Of a stretch of 64,000 nt of DNA, positions 11,501-22,047 are shown in pieces. How positions within the stretch are numbered: the stretch's first letter is position 1; each line of letters opens with the position of its first letter. The stretch is from Pyrenochaeta sp. MPI-SDFR-AT-0127. Its lineage: Eukaryota > Ascomycota > Dothideomycetes > Pleosporales > Cucurbitariaceae. The notes below the pieces were generated by a model. It saw only the letters and a program-made list of their open reading frames with translations, was not told the origin of the DNA and searched no databases. Position numbers and translations under genes: made by a program. The stretch spans positions 496,001 to 560,000 of the forward strand of contig JAGTJM010000014.1 in the NCBI GenBank assembly GCA_020747015.1. The letters run 5' to 3'.

Positions 11501-12040
11501 GTAGTGCTCTGCATGCACGATGGCTCCACGTTCTTATTCCAGATCGCTCTCGCCTTACTGAAGCTGAACGAGAAGGCTCTGCTGCAATGCGATACGCCCG
11601 CTGGTGTTTATCATTACATCAATCATCAGATGACCAACCACGCAATTAGCATTGACGGCTTGATCCAAGCATCTGATGCTCTTGGCAAAGTCATCAAGCG
11701 TAAGGACGTCGAGGAGCGCCGTGCACGCGCTGTTGCTCACGAACAAGAACTTATGAGGCAAAGAGACGAGGCACGCCTTGAACGTGCGAAGAAAAGGGCC
11801 AGCAAGGCTTCAGCAGACGATACAGCAACAGTAATACTACCCCAGCAAGACGACGCCAAATCCATATCCGCAAGCCTTGACGCCGAGTTGTCGCTGCATA
11901 CGAGCCCCATGCGTACTCCCCTAAGTAGCGCGAGTATACGCAGCGAAGAGGAAGAAGAGGCAGACTACCTGAACCGGAGCCTAGAATTGACAGAAAGGAC
12001 GCCGATGCCTTTGGAAGAAGAATGTCTTTGGCGTGCATGA
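8561..12040 (+). CDS. TBC-domain Rab GTPase-activating protein, 1159 aa
   Basis: Single large exon; the first ATG is at 8561. The N-terminal ~190 residues are Ser/Pro-rich and disordered, a short coiled coil follows (about residues 200-250), and a long disordered Ser/Thr-rich stretch runs to about residue 700. The TBC domain spans roughly 790-1050, with both catalytic fingers intact: the arginine finger in IQMDITRT (Arg 847) and the glutamine finger in GYCQGMN (Gln 882). A charged helix (EERRARAVAHEQELMRQRDEARLERAKKRA region) follows. TBC proteins speed GTP hydrolysis by Rab GTPases and so end Rab signalling in membrane traffic; the Rab partner cannot be inferred. The long N-terminal extension resembles other filamentous-fungal TBC proteins. 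It is head-to-head with the Spartan-like gene. Confidence 0.92.
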   Translation: MAAMDTPRAVDLVRTASQNSTLSNPRNRSIQRVRPSKRNSNASLSRSRSRAPSPGEDTKSLTSFPSLSPSPDSSPVQSRINGWFRSTPGPEEFVKNAENRPVASPDTVKAIPPPDLGKATAPTSTVRKVTKSTQQIVGTLVAASSTKDRSALFDDTPPEPAKVPGNLHFASDDNIKDALAQAGAVALVRQLAGDLAQRDAQITALRRKAEERERILRKMLQECEVSNMDIENRLRELEKSKEQADGLTKIRTRGDSALAGLHPDDPMEDRLARAMEDEVAEHPDALGIDSGAAAPTADVMSINSVTSEVARETTRANWKSYIWNGTSKKSSRAPSVASMVDRDTESLAVQARSRASSGAKPPRKALVNDLFIPPNGAVPALRRLHSQEQTSETSSRRSSSVSLTNWALKMVAGNSAANPNKASTVRGRKSTASDAADRTPSMDSTRTAQSAKSALVATQRRGRAMGPNGTIKSISAEPSKNASGNVGPNPPHRGMSNLGPVEMDRILPEESRPPTLVQHHNRFVGSSEYLTDRFGFIYDQRRKKRQSEAAAELVKQKRSSNVESLGDGRSVLNKLGGLDEATNPADNALDSNGAATRPSSSGSDDQSGKPTTKTWADYLKLATHPTELLSHTPSSAPITTVESPEAEVSAPKVGQSQITLTKRGSVPASSVNPEPSPSRIFSGNAELSVTTTSPGPSTPISPYPPQIDPVKSLLDQMSELHDNLQKERTVKWNEFLRKVRAQNKREGDVATTGESGTKGLVMPETLLADGELIGIAGLGNKGKVGRAKWQEFRRLVLDGIPVNMRAKVWAEGSGAATLRIPGYYQDLVSNGEDDPIIASQIQMDITRTLTDNIFFRTGPGVQKLNEVLLAYSRRNPEVGYCQGMNLITACLLLIMPTEEDAFWVLATMIEDILPQHYYDQHLLTSRADQSVLRSYVGELLPRLSAHLDELEIELEALTFQWFLSVFTDCLSAEALFRVWDVVLCMHDGSTFLFQIALALLKLNEKALLQCDTPAGVYHYINHQMTNHAISIDGLIQASDALGKVIKRKDVEERRARAVAHEQELMRQRDEARLERAKKRASKASADDTATVILPQQDDAKSISASLDAELSLHTSPMRTPLSSASIRSEEEEEADYLNRSLELTERTPMPLEEECLWRA

Positions 12041-13008
12041 GTTTATCCCGCTCACTTACTTTAGCATCATTTATTTCCCTTTGTCAAGCATTGCATAGTT
12101 GGGCGCTCGGGGGAAACAGCATATATATTATACCCCCTTTCTGAGATTGGATATTCTGGGCTTCGATACCCTTTCCCTTTTACTTTCCTTTTCTTTTTAA
12201 ACAATAGCTAGAACACTGGTTCTGACTGTGTAGACTAAAATCCATCAAGATCACTATTTAAAAATCTACATGTTCGTGCCTAATGTAATCATTGCAAAAC
12301 GTACATGTACGCAAAAGAACAGCAAAACATGCTCCTCGCTCTTGAAAATCACATGTCAAAGATGAGTGTTGTCAGATCGAATGGAGTGTACAAGAAGCCC
12401 CAGATAATAAGTTGTTTACCATTCACACATTTTGTGTAAGAGTGATTGTTGCTGCCTAATCCTCACTTCTGGATTTCTGACTGTTGAGTGGTGCCGAGAA
12501 TCTTGGTGCTTGTAGGTGAGTTGGCGCTTGGGTAAACTAAGATTGATATGCTCACGTCATTGCCAGATGCAAGAAACATTTCATCAGTGCAGTGATATTA
12601 GACCATGTGATGATGTTAATCAATTTGATCATCACGACAACTATCAGGAGCGGAAGCTGTTGGTACGAAAACCACTCAGGGTTTCTCATGACTATACGCA
12701 TCTTGGACGGTACTACCTTCTAGCTGAAGGGGCACGACGATCACCTAACTTGACCCGGGCCGATTGTTCATTTCTTCACTCATGCTGCCACAAAAGGCAG
12801 TACGGAGGATCGGCGCAGGAGGTCGACCGTCGTGACTAGCCCATCATCTTCCTCATCCTCCTCATCCAACGCAACCTCCTCATCAAGCAAGCCTACCAGG
12901 CGTGCTCTCAAACCCCGCTTCTTGTTGCCTTTCTTGGTCACCCCGGTTCTCACGTGCCCATTTGGGCGGCGCTGGGGAGGAGGCGTATCTTGCTTATCAA
13001 AAACCTCT
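12041..13008. other. Convergent 3' intergenic region
   Basis: TBC (plus) and RLI1 (minus) end towards each other, so this ~970 bp contains both 3' UTRs. It is T-rich just after the TBC stop (CTTT/TTTT runs near 12165-12200), consistent with 3' UTR or polyadenylation context. No coding, RNA or repeat feature is supported. Confidence 0.5.
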
Positions 13009-15042
13009 TCAACTCTCATCTTCCAGGAAGAAGTAGTTCCCGCTCAACTTCTGCTCTTGGTCGAGCTGGGACCTATCCTTGTTGATACGAGGGCGGTAGG
13101 AGTTGGGATCGCGTCGGAAGGTAACGTCCAAGTTCTTTAGGAAGGAATTGCAACCAGTAAGTAGGGACTCGGGCTTGTTTGCGCGTGCCTTGACAGCAGG
13201 CTGGCCATCAAACACAATGACTCGGTCGGCAAGGTAGGTAGCCATGATGAAATCGTGCTCAACGACGAATGCGGTCTTCTTGGAATGCATGATGAAGCGT
13301 TTGATGACACGAGAGGCGACAATACGCTGCTCAGAGTCGAGATAGGCACTAGGTTCGTCGATGAGGTAGATATCGGCCGGGATACCAAGGGCCAGTACAA
13401 TAGCAACACGCTGCAATTCACCGCCAGAGAGATTCTGTACCTCTTGGTCGATAAAATCGTCCATCTTGAGTGGTTTGTAGACGTCCGTTTGGAACTGTGG
13501 GCTCAAGAAAGCAGCCTTGATTTTCTTAAAGAACAGTTGGCGCACAGTGCCAGTGAATTTTGGCGTGATGGTCTGAGGCTTCATGCTGATGCTCATCTTG
13601 GGAACCTTGGTATCACCGTCAGGCTGCAGAGCACCAGCTAGCATTTTGCAAAAGGTCGTCTTTCCTGTTCCGTTCTCACCCATCATAACGATAATTTCAG
13701 AGTCAGTGAATGAACCAGATTCAATGCTGAGATGGAAGTTGCCCAAGGTCTTCTGCAGTGCGGGATAAGTGTATCCACGGGAGTGATCAATCATGTATTC
13801 GTCGCCAGCCTCAGCAATACGGAATTGAAGCGACTCCTCGCGGAAACGAAGATTTTCGGTGGGGATATTGCCATCCAAGAAGATGTTGATGCCTTCTCGG
13901 ACAGATGCTGGCAAAGTGACAACACCGTATACGGCTGGCTTGCCGTAGAGGACACAGATGAAGTCGGAGAGGTAGTCCAACACGGACAAATCGTGCTCAA
14001 CGACAATGACATAATCGTCAGGGCGCAACAAGCTGCGAATCTTTCGAGCGGCAGCGAGACGCTGCTTGACATCGAGGAAAGAGGACGGCTCGTCAAACAT
14101 GTACACATCGGCTTGCTGCACGCAGACAAGGGCGATGGCGAAACGTTGCAGCTCTCCTCCAGACAGCAACTGCACCTCTCGGTCGAAGATATGTCGTAGC
14201 TCCAAGTCATCGATCATCTCGTCGAGGTTCTCCATCTGCGAGCGGGCTTTGATGAGCCTGCCAACAGCCCGGTCCGTTCCTTTGATGGCCTTGGGGATCT
14301 GGTCCACATACTGGGGCTTGACGACAGCCTTGAGGTTGTCCTCGAGGACCTTGGTGAAGTAATCTGCGAAATGTCAACGGGGGCGCCTGCTTTGCAATGT
14401 CGTGCCGCTTACTCTGGAGTTCAGAACCACGGAAGTACTTCAAAATCTCCTCCCAGTCGGGCGGATTGTCGAAGCGGCCCAGATTCGGTTTGAGCTTGCC
14501 ACTCAAAATCTTCAGCGCAGTGCTCTTGCCGATACCGTTTGTGCCAACCAAACCCAGGACCTGGCCAGGACGGGGCATAGGTAGCCTATGCAGCTTGAAG
14601 CTGTTGGCCGAGTATCGATGGGTGACTTGGGTCTCGAGGTTCGTGGGCAAGTTGATGATGTTGATGGCGTCGAAGGGGCATTTCTTGGGGCAGATACCAC
14701 ATCCAATACACAGCCGCTCAGAAATGAAGGCAATCTTGGACGTCGCGTCGACTTCGATACACAGCTTGCCCGTGCGGACGACGGGGCAGGATTTTTTGCA
14801 TTCTTGCCGGCATTTCTGGGAAGGGTTAGCATGCGCAGAGCCAGAAGAGGACATGGCACTTGCCTTGGGCTTGCACTGTCATGGCGAACATCCTCATGTT
14901 AGCAGTGGCCAAAATTTGTATGGAGGGGTAGTGGGGTACCTTGTCCGAGTTGACAATGGCAATACTGCGACATGTTAGACGAGGAAGTGGGCGAGTGATG
15001 CTGGAGGCACGTGTGAACATACCGGGTGAGTTTGTCAGACAT
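13009..15042 (-). CDS. RLI1: ABCE1/Rli1 ribosome-recycling ATPase, 604 aa, five exons
   Basis: Exons are 15042-15023 (20 nt), 14964-14940 (25), 14875-14864 (12), 14815-14413 and 14363-13009. Introns 1, 2 and 4 are GT-AG. Intron 3 (14863-14816, 48 nt) is GC-AG, with a GCAAGT donor, a CTAAC branch site and a CAG acceptor. Splicing yields the invariant family N-terminus (MSDKLTRIAIVNSDK, then CKPKKCRQECKKSCPVV). Two 4Fe-4S clusters are supported by CxxxC/C and CIGCGICPKKCPFDAI. ABC domain 1 has GTNGIGKST (about residue 108) and LSGGELQR. Domain 2 has GENGTGKTT (about 380), LSGGELQR and DEPSAYLD. The length is normal for fungal Rli1. The protein splits ribosomes after termination and is essential in yeast. 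An ATG at 14854 that gives a longer single frame lies inside the GC-AG intron and is not the start. It is divergent from CHD1. Confidence 0.97.
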
Positions 15043-15939
15043 TCTGGCGGTCGCTCGTCGAGGATGTGGCTGCTAGAAGGCGCAAACCAACGTGGGCGTG
15101 GATTTTGAGGTTGAGAGTGCGTCAGTGGGACTCGACGAAATCACCTAGGCAGGCCGGGGGGCTGCCAGTCGACCGGTGGGGAGGCGTGCAGGGCGTGGGT
15201 CGTTCAAGGGGGGGCGCGCACGTCAAAGGAGGCGTGAAAAGGACAGCAGAGAGAAGTCGCAGCGGGATTCCTACTGACGCTGCACGCATTCATGGCCGTG
15301 GTAAGCATTTTGTGCCGTATTCTGATTGGCGGCGGATGCGGCTGTGCGCTAAGGGCAAGAGAGCAAGGGCCGAGCACAAGTCGCCTGCCATTGCAAGCCC
15401 CGACTAAAGGAACCTCCACAACCCTCACCACCACCCACACCTCAACCCTCCAAGAACACACCCCACTCCCTGCAGTGAGGGGTTCTTAGCCATGGACTGT
15501 GAGTACCTTCCCCCTCGACTCCTTGTGCGCGTAGCTTTCCTCTGCATCCCTGCCTGAAATTCCCGTTGCCGGCCTCGCTCAACCCCATCGATCCATCATC
15601 ATTTCACGTCGATGCATCCAGCAACCGCCCTGTCGACCCCTGTAGTAGCCATCCGCGACGTTACGACTGCCTCGACGAGCCGTGTATCGCTGGTTATAGC
15701 CGCCCTGCCCTGCTCCGGGCCCTCACCACTCCACTGCCCGTTTGCTCCAGGCGATCATCCAACAACGCCGTATTCCATCACACCTCCATTGCTCAGGTCC
15801 TTCCCCTTGATTCCAGTCGCTTTTTGGTTACTTTGGATCGCGTAGTTTGGCTCTGTCCAACGCACCCGCTCTCATGAGCTGTGGCATGGAGAATCTGGAG
15901 ATATTGCGCTGACCATCTCCCACAGCCGCGTCCATCGTG
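15043..15939. promoter_or_regulatory. Shared promoter region of RLI1 and CHD1, with a possible 5' CHD1 exon
   Basis: About 900 bp separate the RLI1 start and the first long CHD1 ATG. A candidate first CHD1 exon is ATGGACT at 15492-15498, followed by a GTGAGT donor; joined to a CACAG acceptor at 15925 it enters the CHD1 frame and adds seven residues (MDSASIV) before the ATG at 15940. That intron would be 427 nt, long for this genome. The strand towards CHD1 is CT-rich (15400-15480), as in many fungal housekeeping promoters. Confidence 0.5.
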
Positions 15940-18900
15940 ATGCCCTCTTCACCGGGCCATGTCGCCTCTCTACCCTATACAAACGGCCATTTGTCGCCTC
16001 TTGCGGTCCATGTGACCTCTGCGAACAGCCCTTCTGAGCACAGTGACAGCGATTTGTCCGACGCCAAAGAACCTGTCGCGGCCGACCAAGCCTCGGATGC
16101 CGACGCGCCGGGAGAAGAATATGATGAGGATGAGGAGATAGCTGTCGCTTCAGACTCTTCCGAGGACGTGGATGCCGAGGGCGAGCCAGATGGCGATTAC
16201 GACTCTGACTCACCGCCATCTGAGCAGGCAGAGAGCGATCGCGCTCGCAGTTCCATATCGCAAGAGTCAACGAGACCACCAAAGCGGAAAGCAAGCGATG
16301 AGAGGGATGACTACATAACTCAGAATCCTGAGCTATACGGTCTCCGTCGCAGTGTTCGTAGCCGCTCCTGATGTCCTTTCCTTATAAGCTAATACCAGAC
16401 CAGGGTCGTGCCCGCCCTAGTCGTCGCATCGTAAGTCTATCTCATTGCTGAGGGGAGTCAGTATTAATGTGTGTTACAGGTCGATAGCAGTGATGAGGAC
16501 AATGATTCTGGATCTGATCAGCCTCGCAAGCGACAAAGAACCGCCTCGCGTAAAGGTTTGCCCATCCGTCTGCCACCGCTCTGATGTCACTCTAATTTGT
16601 CCATTTAGCATCCAACCAGCCGACACCAATCTACCGGTCAGCAGGCTCCGATTCTGAGTCGGATGGCTACGTCGGTGCCCGCAGGAACATCCCGAGCAAG
16701 AAGGAACGCCAACGCCAGCTCCTCGTAGCGGAGGGCCGCCTGCCTCCCTCCCAAGCCGAAGTCCGATTTTCTGCACGGCGCACTGGTCAGGTCGCAAACT
16801 ACAATGAAGATGAGGAGGATCCTTTCGAAGAAGACGAAGATGACACGACCCCCAACTACTGGGCAACTGCGACGGAAGAGACCGGACCCATCATCGACAA
16901 GATTCTTGACCATCGGCCGAAAGACGGTACAGGTACTACGCATGATCTCTCGTACCATCACATGCTAACATGCTGCAGAACTCGATGCCTACTACGCCCA
17001 AAAGAAGGACTTTGATTACTTGGTAAGCACACTCAGAAATGCTGGCTAGGCGAACTCCACTAACCGAAGGTATAGATAAAATGGCAAGACAAGGCTCATT
17101 ACCACTCAACGTGGGAGGACTACCAGTCAGCGGCCTCTTTCAAGGGCTGGCGGAAGCTTGACAATTATTTCAAGGGCCCTGTGATGAGCGACATGTACTA
17201 CCATGCGCGCAAAAAGAGAGAGCCTGAGGAGTTCGAGCAACACATGGTTGCGCGTGAAGCCGAGCGCGAGAGTCAGCTTGATTTCCATGTCGTTGAACGT
17301 GTTATCGACTCTCGGGATGGTGAAGACGAGGCCGAGTATTTTGTCAAATGTACGTGCAATCATCGTCAACCCCCTTTTCCGATTACCTAACCACTGAATA
17401 GGGAAGGGCTTGACCTACGAGTTCTGCACTTGGGAGCCTGCCTCTCTCGTAAGCCGCTTGTCGCAAGCCGAGATCGATCGTTTCCTCGACCGCTCATCGA
17501 ATCGTCCCTCCTCTGACGCTCGCGAGTCCAACCTCAACACCCGCAGAAAGTTTGTCAAGTTGGATGAACAGCCTGATTACATCAAGCATGGCAATCTAAG
17601 AGCTTTCCAACTGCATGGAGTAAATTTTCTGGCACATAACTGGTGCAGAGGCACCAATGTCATCCTGGCTGACGAGATGGGCCTCGGCAAAACGGTACAG
17701 ACTGTTGCCTTCATGAACTGGCTGCGGCATGATCGGGGACAAGACGGCCCTTTCATATGTGTCGTCCCACTATCAACTATGCCTGCCTGGGCGGATACGT
17801 TCAACAATTGGACTCCCGATGTCAACTATGTCATTTACACTGGCAGAGAGGACGCTCGAAGCACGATCCGCGATAAGGAGTTGCTCATTGACGGCAACCC
17901 TAGGCGAGTCAAGTTCAACGTCCTGCTGACAACGTATGAATATGTCCTTGCCGATTGGCAATTCCTCTCCAGTATCAAGTGGCAGTTCCTTGCTGTTGAC
18001 GAGGCCCATCGATTGAAGAACCGCGAATCGCAACTTTACGAGAAACTGCGAGGCTTCAGCGCGCCGAGTCGCCTCCTCATCACTGGTACACCCATTCAAA
18101 ACACGCTTGGAGAGCTCTCTGCTCTGATGGACTTTCTCATGCCTGGGAAGATCACAGTCGACGAGAACGTAGATCTCGCTTCCGAAGATGCCAGCCAAAA
18201 GCTTGCCGAGCTTAGCGCAGCCATTCAACCGTACATGATTCGGCGTACAAAGGAGAAGGTAGAGAGCGATCTGCCTCCCAAGTCGGAGAAGATTCTGCGC
18301 GTCGAGTTGTCGGACATCCAGTTGGAGTACTATAAGAACATTCTCACGCGCAATTACGAAGCTTTGAACGAAGGGGGTGCTGGTCACAAACAGTCACTCT
18401 TGAACATTGTCATGGAATTGAAGAAAGCAAGCAACCACGCTTTGCTGTTCCCAAATGCTGAGGCCAAGTTCTTGAAGGAGGATGCTACAAAAGATGAGAC
18501 ACTGAAAGCCCTTATCACCACGAGTGGTAAGATGATGCTGCTGGACCGACTTCTCGGCAAGCTCAAAGCAGATGGTCATCGAGTCCTCATCTTCAGCCAA
18601 ATGGTCCACATGTTGGATATTCTGACTGACTACCTCAAATTGCGCAACTATACGTTTCAACGCTTGGACGGTACAGTGCCTGCAAGTGAAAGGAAGATTG
18701 CCATTGACCACTTCAACGCCCCCGGAAGTGACGATTATTGCTTTCTGCTCTCCACTCGGGCTGGTGGCCTCGGTATCAATCTGATGACTGCTGATACTGT
18801 CATCATATTTGACTCTGACTGGAATCCTCAAGCTGACTTGCAAGCCATGGCACGAGCCCATCGCATTGGCCAGCAAAAGCCAGTGAGCGTTTATCGTCTT

Positions 18901-21035
18901 GTTTCAAAAGACACAATAGAGGAAGAGATTCTGGAGCGCGCTCGCAACAAACGCATGCTTGAATTTATTACTATTCAGCGCGGTGTGACCGACCGCCAGC
19001 AGAAGGAACTGAATGACAAGATGAGCCGCGCTGCAGCCGAGCCGAACTCTGCCGACGATATCAACAACATTCTCAAACGCCGTGGTCAGAAGATGTTCGA
19101 ACAATCTGGAAACCAGAAGAAGCTCGAGGAACTTGATATTGATGCCGTTCTTGAAAATGCTGAAGAGCACAAGACGGAACAAGCAGCTGGCCTAACTTCT
19201 GATGGTGGTGAAGAATTCTTGAAGAATTTCGAGTACACTGATGTCAAGCTTGATTTAGAGTGGGACGACATCATCCCGAAAGAGGACCTTGATGCCGTTA
19301 AAGCCGACATCCAGCAGCGCAGGGAGGAGGAAGAAACTCAAAAGTTGCTCGAGGAGAGCGCCCCGCGGAAACGCAAAGCTGCCGCGGCAAGTGCACGAGA
19401 GCAACGAGCTGCGAAGAAGCGTGCTCTCGAGGCCACAAGAGTTGATGTTGATGACGACGAGCCTTCTGAAGACGAAAATGTCAAACGCGATCCAAAGCGT
19501 CCTCTGAACACGAAGGAGACTCGTAACCTTGTTCGCGCCTATGAACGCTATGGGTCACTTGAACAACGCGGTGACGAGATGCTTCGCGCAGCCAAGCTTG
19601 TGGGTCGAGACATGAATATCGTTAGGAATACCCTAAATGAAGTCATTGCCGAGAGTCAGAAGCTTGTCAAGGCAGAGCAAACAAGGCTTAAGAACTTGGA
19701 GCTCGAGGCCAACCGTGTCCTCACCAAGAAGGATAAGAAGGCTGTTCTTTTCGACTTCGGTATGGTGAAGAAGTTGAATGCCGAAACCATCATCGACCGA
19801 CCAATTGAAATGCGCCTTCTTAAGGAAGCCATTGATGTCGTTCCGGATTGGCGCAACTTCCGCATCCCCGATGCGATCAAGCCTGCGAGCTATTCCTGTC
19901 CATGGGGTGCACGAGAAGATGGCATGCTTTGTATTGGCATCTCTCGTCACGGTTATGGCGCCTGGGTTCAGATTCGTGACGATTCCGAGCTCGGATTGAC
20001 AGATAAATTCTATCTCGAAGAGCACCGCGTCGATAAGAAAGAGGAACGAACCAAAGCAGAAGAGAAGAACGCCAAGTCTCCTGGTGCTGTTCATCTGGTC
20101 CGCAGGGCAAACTACCTCCTCACCGTGCTCAAGGATAAGGCTGGTGTTGATCCAAACGCTAAACGTTTGATGGAGAATCATCACCGCAACAACAAGAAAC
20201 ACCACCTGAACGTTACACGGCGACATGAAAAGGCATCGAGCGTTTCTGCTAGTCCAGCCCCTTCCAGTGCTGCACGGAAGGCTATTTCACGCGATTCAGA
20301 CAGGCCTGTGCAGCGTGCACACAGCAATAGTGAAACTCGTCACGCCGATAATCGGCCTGATAGCCGTCAATATGACAAGAGCAATCACGATCGCCCCAGG
20401 CACAGCGACCAATATCGACACTCTGACCTTCATCGCAAGGAGCATCGTACCGACCGAGGAAGCATTGATCGACGCCCGCAGCATTCGGACCGAAATGGCA
20501 CACCAGAATTTCGGCGAAAAGTTAGCGGGGATGTGGAAAGGCACCGGCCTAAAGATGACAGACCACGTCTTTCTGAGGAGCGCCCGCGTTCACATAGCCA
20601 GAGCGTTGTCGTCAACCGCAGCGTGGAGACACCAAAGGCCAAAGAAAAGAAGCCTGAAGACTTCATAGAGCGAAAGCTTCGACCTGTGCGCGATAATCTA
20701 AGCCGTCTTAAAAAGGCGACGCCAAAGAACTATCCGCAAAAGGACGCGATGGTCAAGGTCCTCAAAGTAGAATTGATTGCTATTGGCAATTTTATCCGCG
20801 CAGAGACGCGTGACAACCCCGAACTGGAAGAGCGCCTTTGGTAAGATGTTTTTCTCCCCCACAATGGACATGCAGCTAACAGAGCAGGGCCTTCACGGTC
20901 AACAATTATTGGCCTCGACAAAGTGTGACTGTTCCCGCAATCAAGGGCATGTACAACAAGATGCTGAGCTCTGAAATGAGCAGCAAGCAGGGTGCAAGTA
21001 CGCCGGCGACCAACGGTCAAAAGAACGGATCTTGA
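15940..21035 (+). CDS. CHD1: CHD1-type chromatin remodeller, about 1581 aa, eight exons
   Basis: Exons: 15940-16353, 16404-16430, 16480-16555, 16609-16932, 16979-17022, 17076-17349, 17402-20840, 20888-21035. All introns are 46-53 nt GT-AG; the first (16354-16403) is the least certain, with an alternative donor at 16358. Domains in order: acidic disordered N-terminus; two chromodomains (about residues 265-310 and 368-410, the second ending FVKWKGLTYEFCTWEPA); SNF2 ATPase with DEMGLGKT (about 478) and DEAH (about 585); helicase C with ARAHRIGQ; the SANT-SLIDE DNA-binding region (about 1110-1300); and a C-terminal helical CHCT-type domain (about 1465-1560). CHD1 spaces nucleosomes over transcribed genes and binds methylated H3K4 in several organisms. 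The last exon encodes a short tail ending KNGS. Alternatives such as ISWI or Mi-2 lack this tandem chromodomain/CHCT layout. Confidence 0.95.
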
Positions 21036-22047
21036 TATTTCCAACGACGATGCTTTTGACGTTCTGGCCTGGTCAAAATATATCTACCAACCCTGCATAT
21101 GGGCGTTTTCAATTTTCACGGCGGCATAGGGTTACATTTTCTGCAGCATAGCGTGGGTGTTCGGGCTCGGTTGGACTACTTGACACTTGATTGTCCCGGG
21201 CACTATTTGACTTTTTTTTTTCCTACATTGCATGGACCGCCCCATGATTAGGGCGTGTTCGATTTGGTGTTTATGTTTCGCAAAGGCGGCGCAAAATATG
21301 GCTCAAAACATGATGGGCAGGCTGTTGAATGAGCATTTACGGCACCGGGCATGGAATCATCGTGTCTCTATATTTTCAAGACGGAGCAGTGGTCATGCAG
21401 AGGGTAGACCGATATCGATAGTAGTGTCTAGCATGTAGGCTGAGTAGTTTCAGGGGGAGATGGAAAAACCAAGTCACATAACATTCCTGCTGGCATACTT
21501 CGGTGATCACGCTGCGGTAGTCATTACAGTGATGCCTATTGATCTTGGTAAGCATATTCCTGGTCTCGGCGCCGGTGAACGAGACATGATGGCACGAGGT
21601 ATGGATGGTGTTGGATACGTGGGGGCTTAGAAATGTGCGACCTCGACTGCCTGCACCACGTTCAGCCCAGAAACGATTCGTATTAGCAATTGTCGGAGTA
21701 GGTTGTTCCGAAGCGATGGGGGGTTAAAAAGTAGAACGTGTGCATGTCACACGATATGCTGCCTGGGTGGTAAGTCAGCAGCGTGAGTGTGGGGAAGTGC
21801 ATGTGGCTGTCGACGGTCCCTGGTGAAGCGCGGCAAGGTCAGCTAGGGGGAGGGTTATGACGTCCAATGACAAGGGTTGCTGAAGGATCGTGCCCCCGGC
21901 GGTGGACTTTTGTTGCGCCTTGCCTCGCCCGGTGTGCGCCATCATGGTGTCTGCTGCAGTTTGATATACAGTCGCGCGACTCCCACACAGGTTCGCCCAT
22001 TGAATGCTTACTCTCGAATTTCGATCCTTTCCCTCCACCAGGTTGCG
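21036..22047. other. Intergenic, CHD1 3' flank and PPN1 5' flank
   Basis: A run of ten T occurs at 21210-21222, in the CHD1 3' region. Small frames (for example 21232-21438 plus) lack features. The part next to 22048 is the PPN1 promoter; the frame is open upstream of the PPN1 ATG back to about 21877, but without a better start codon. Confidence 0.5.

Noticed and set aside
12832..13140. Serine-rich plus-strand frame at the RLI1 3' end
   Set aside because: Overlaps the end of RLI1 antisense; composition comes from an acidic/TCC-repeat 3' region.
13255..14199. Plus-strand frames opposite RLI1
   Set aside because: Antisense shadows of a strongly conserved coding region.
14207..14854. RLI1 starting at the ATG at 14854 (MSSSGSAHANPSQK...)
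   Set aside because: Those first residues are translated from the GC-AG intron; the conserved N-terminus is built from three upstream exons.
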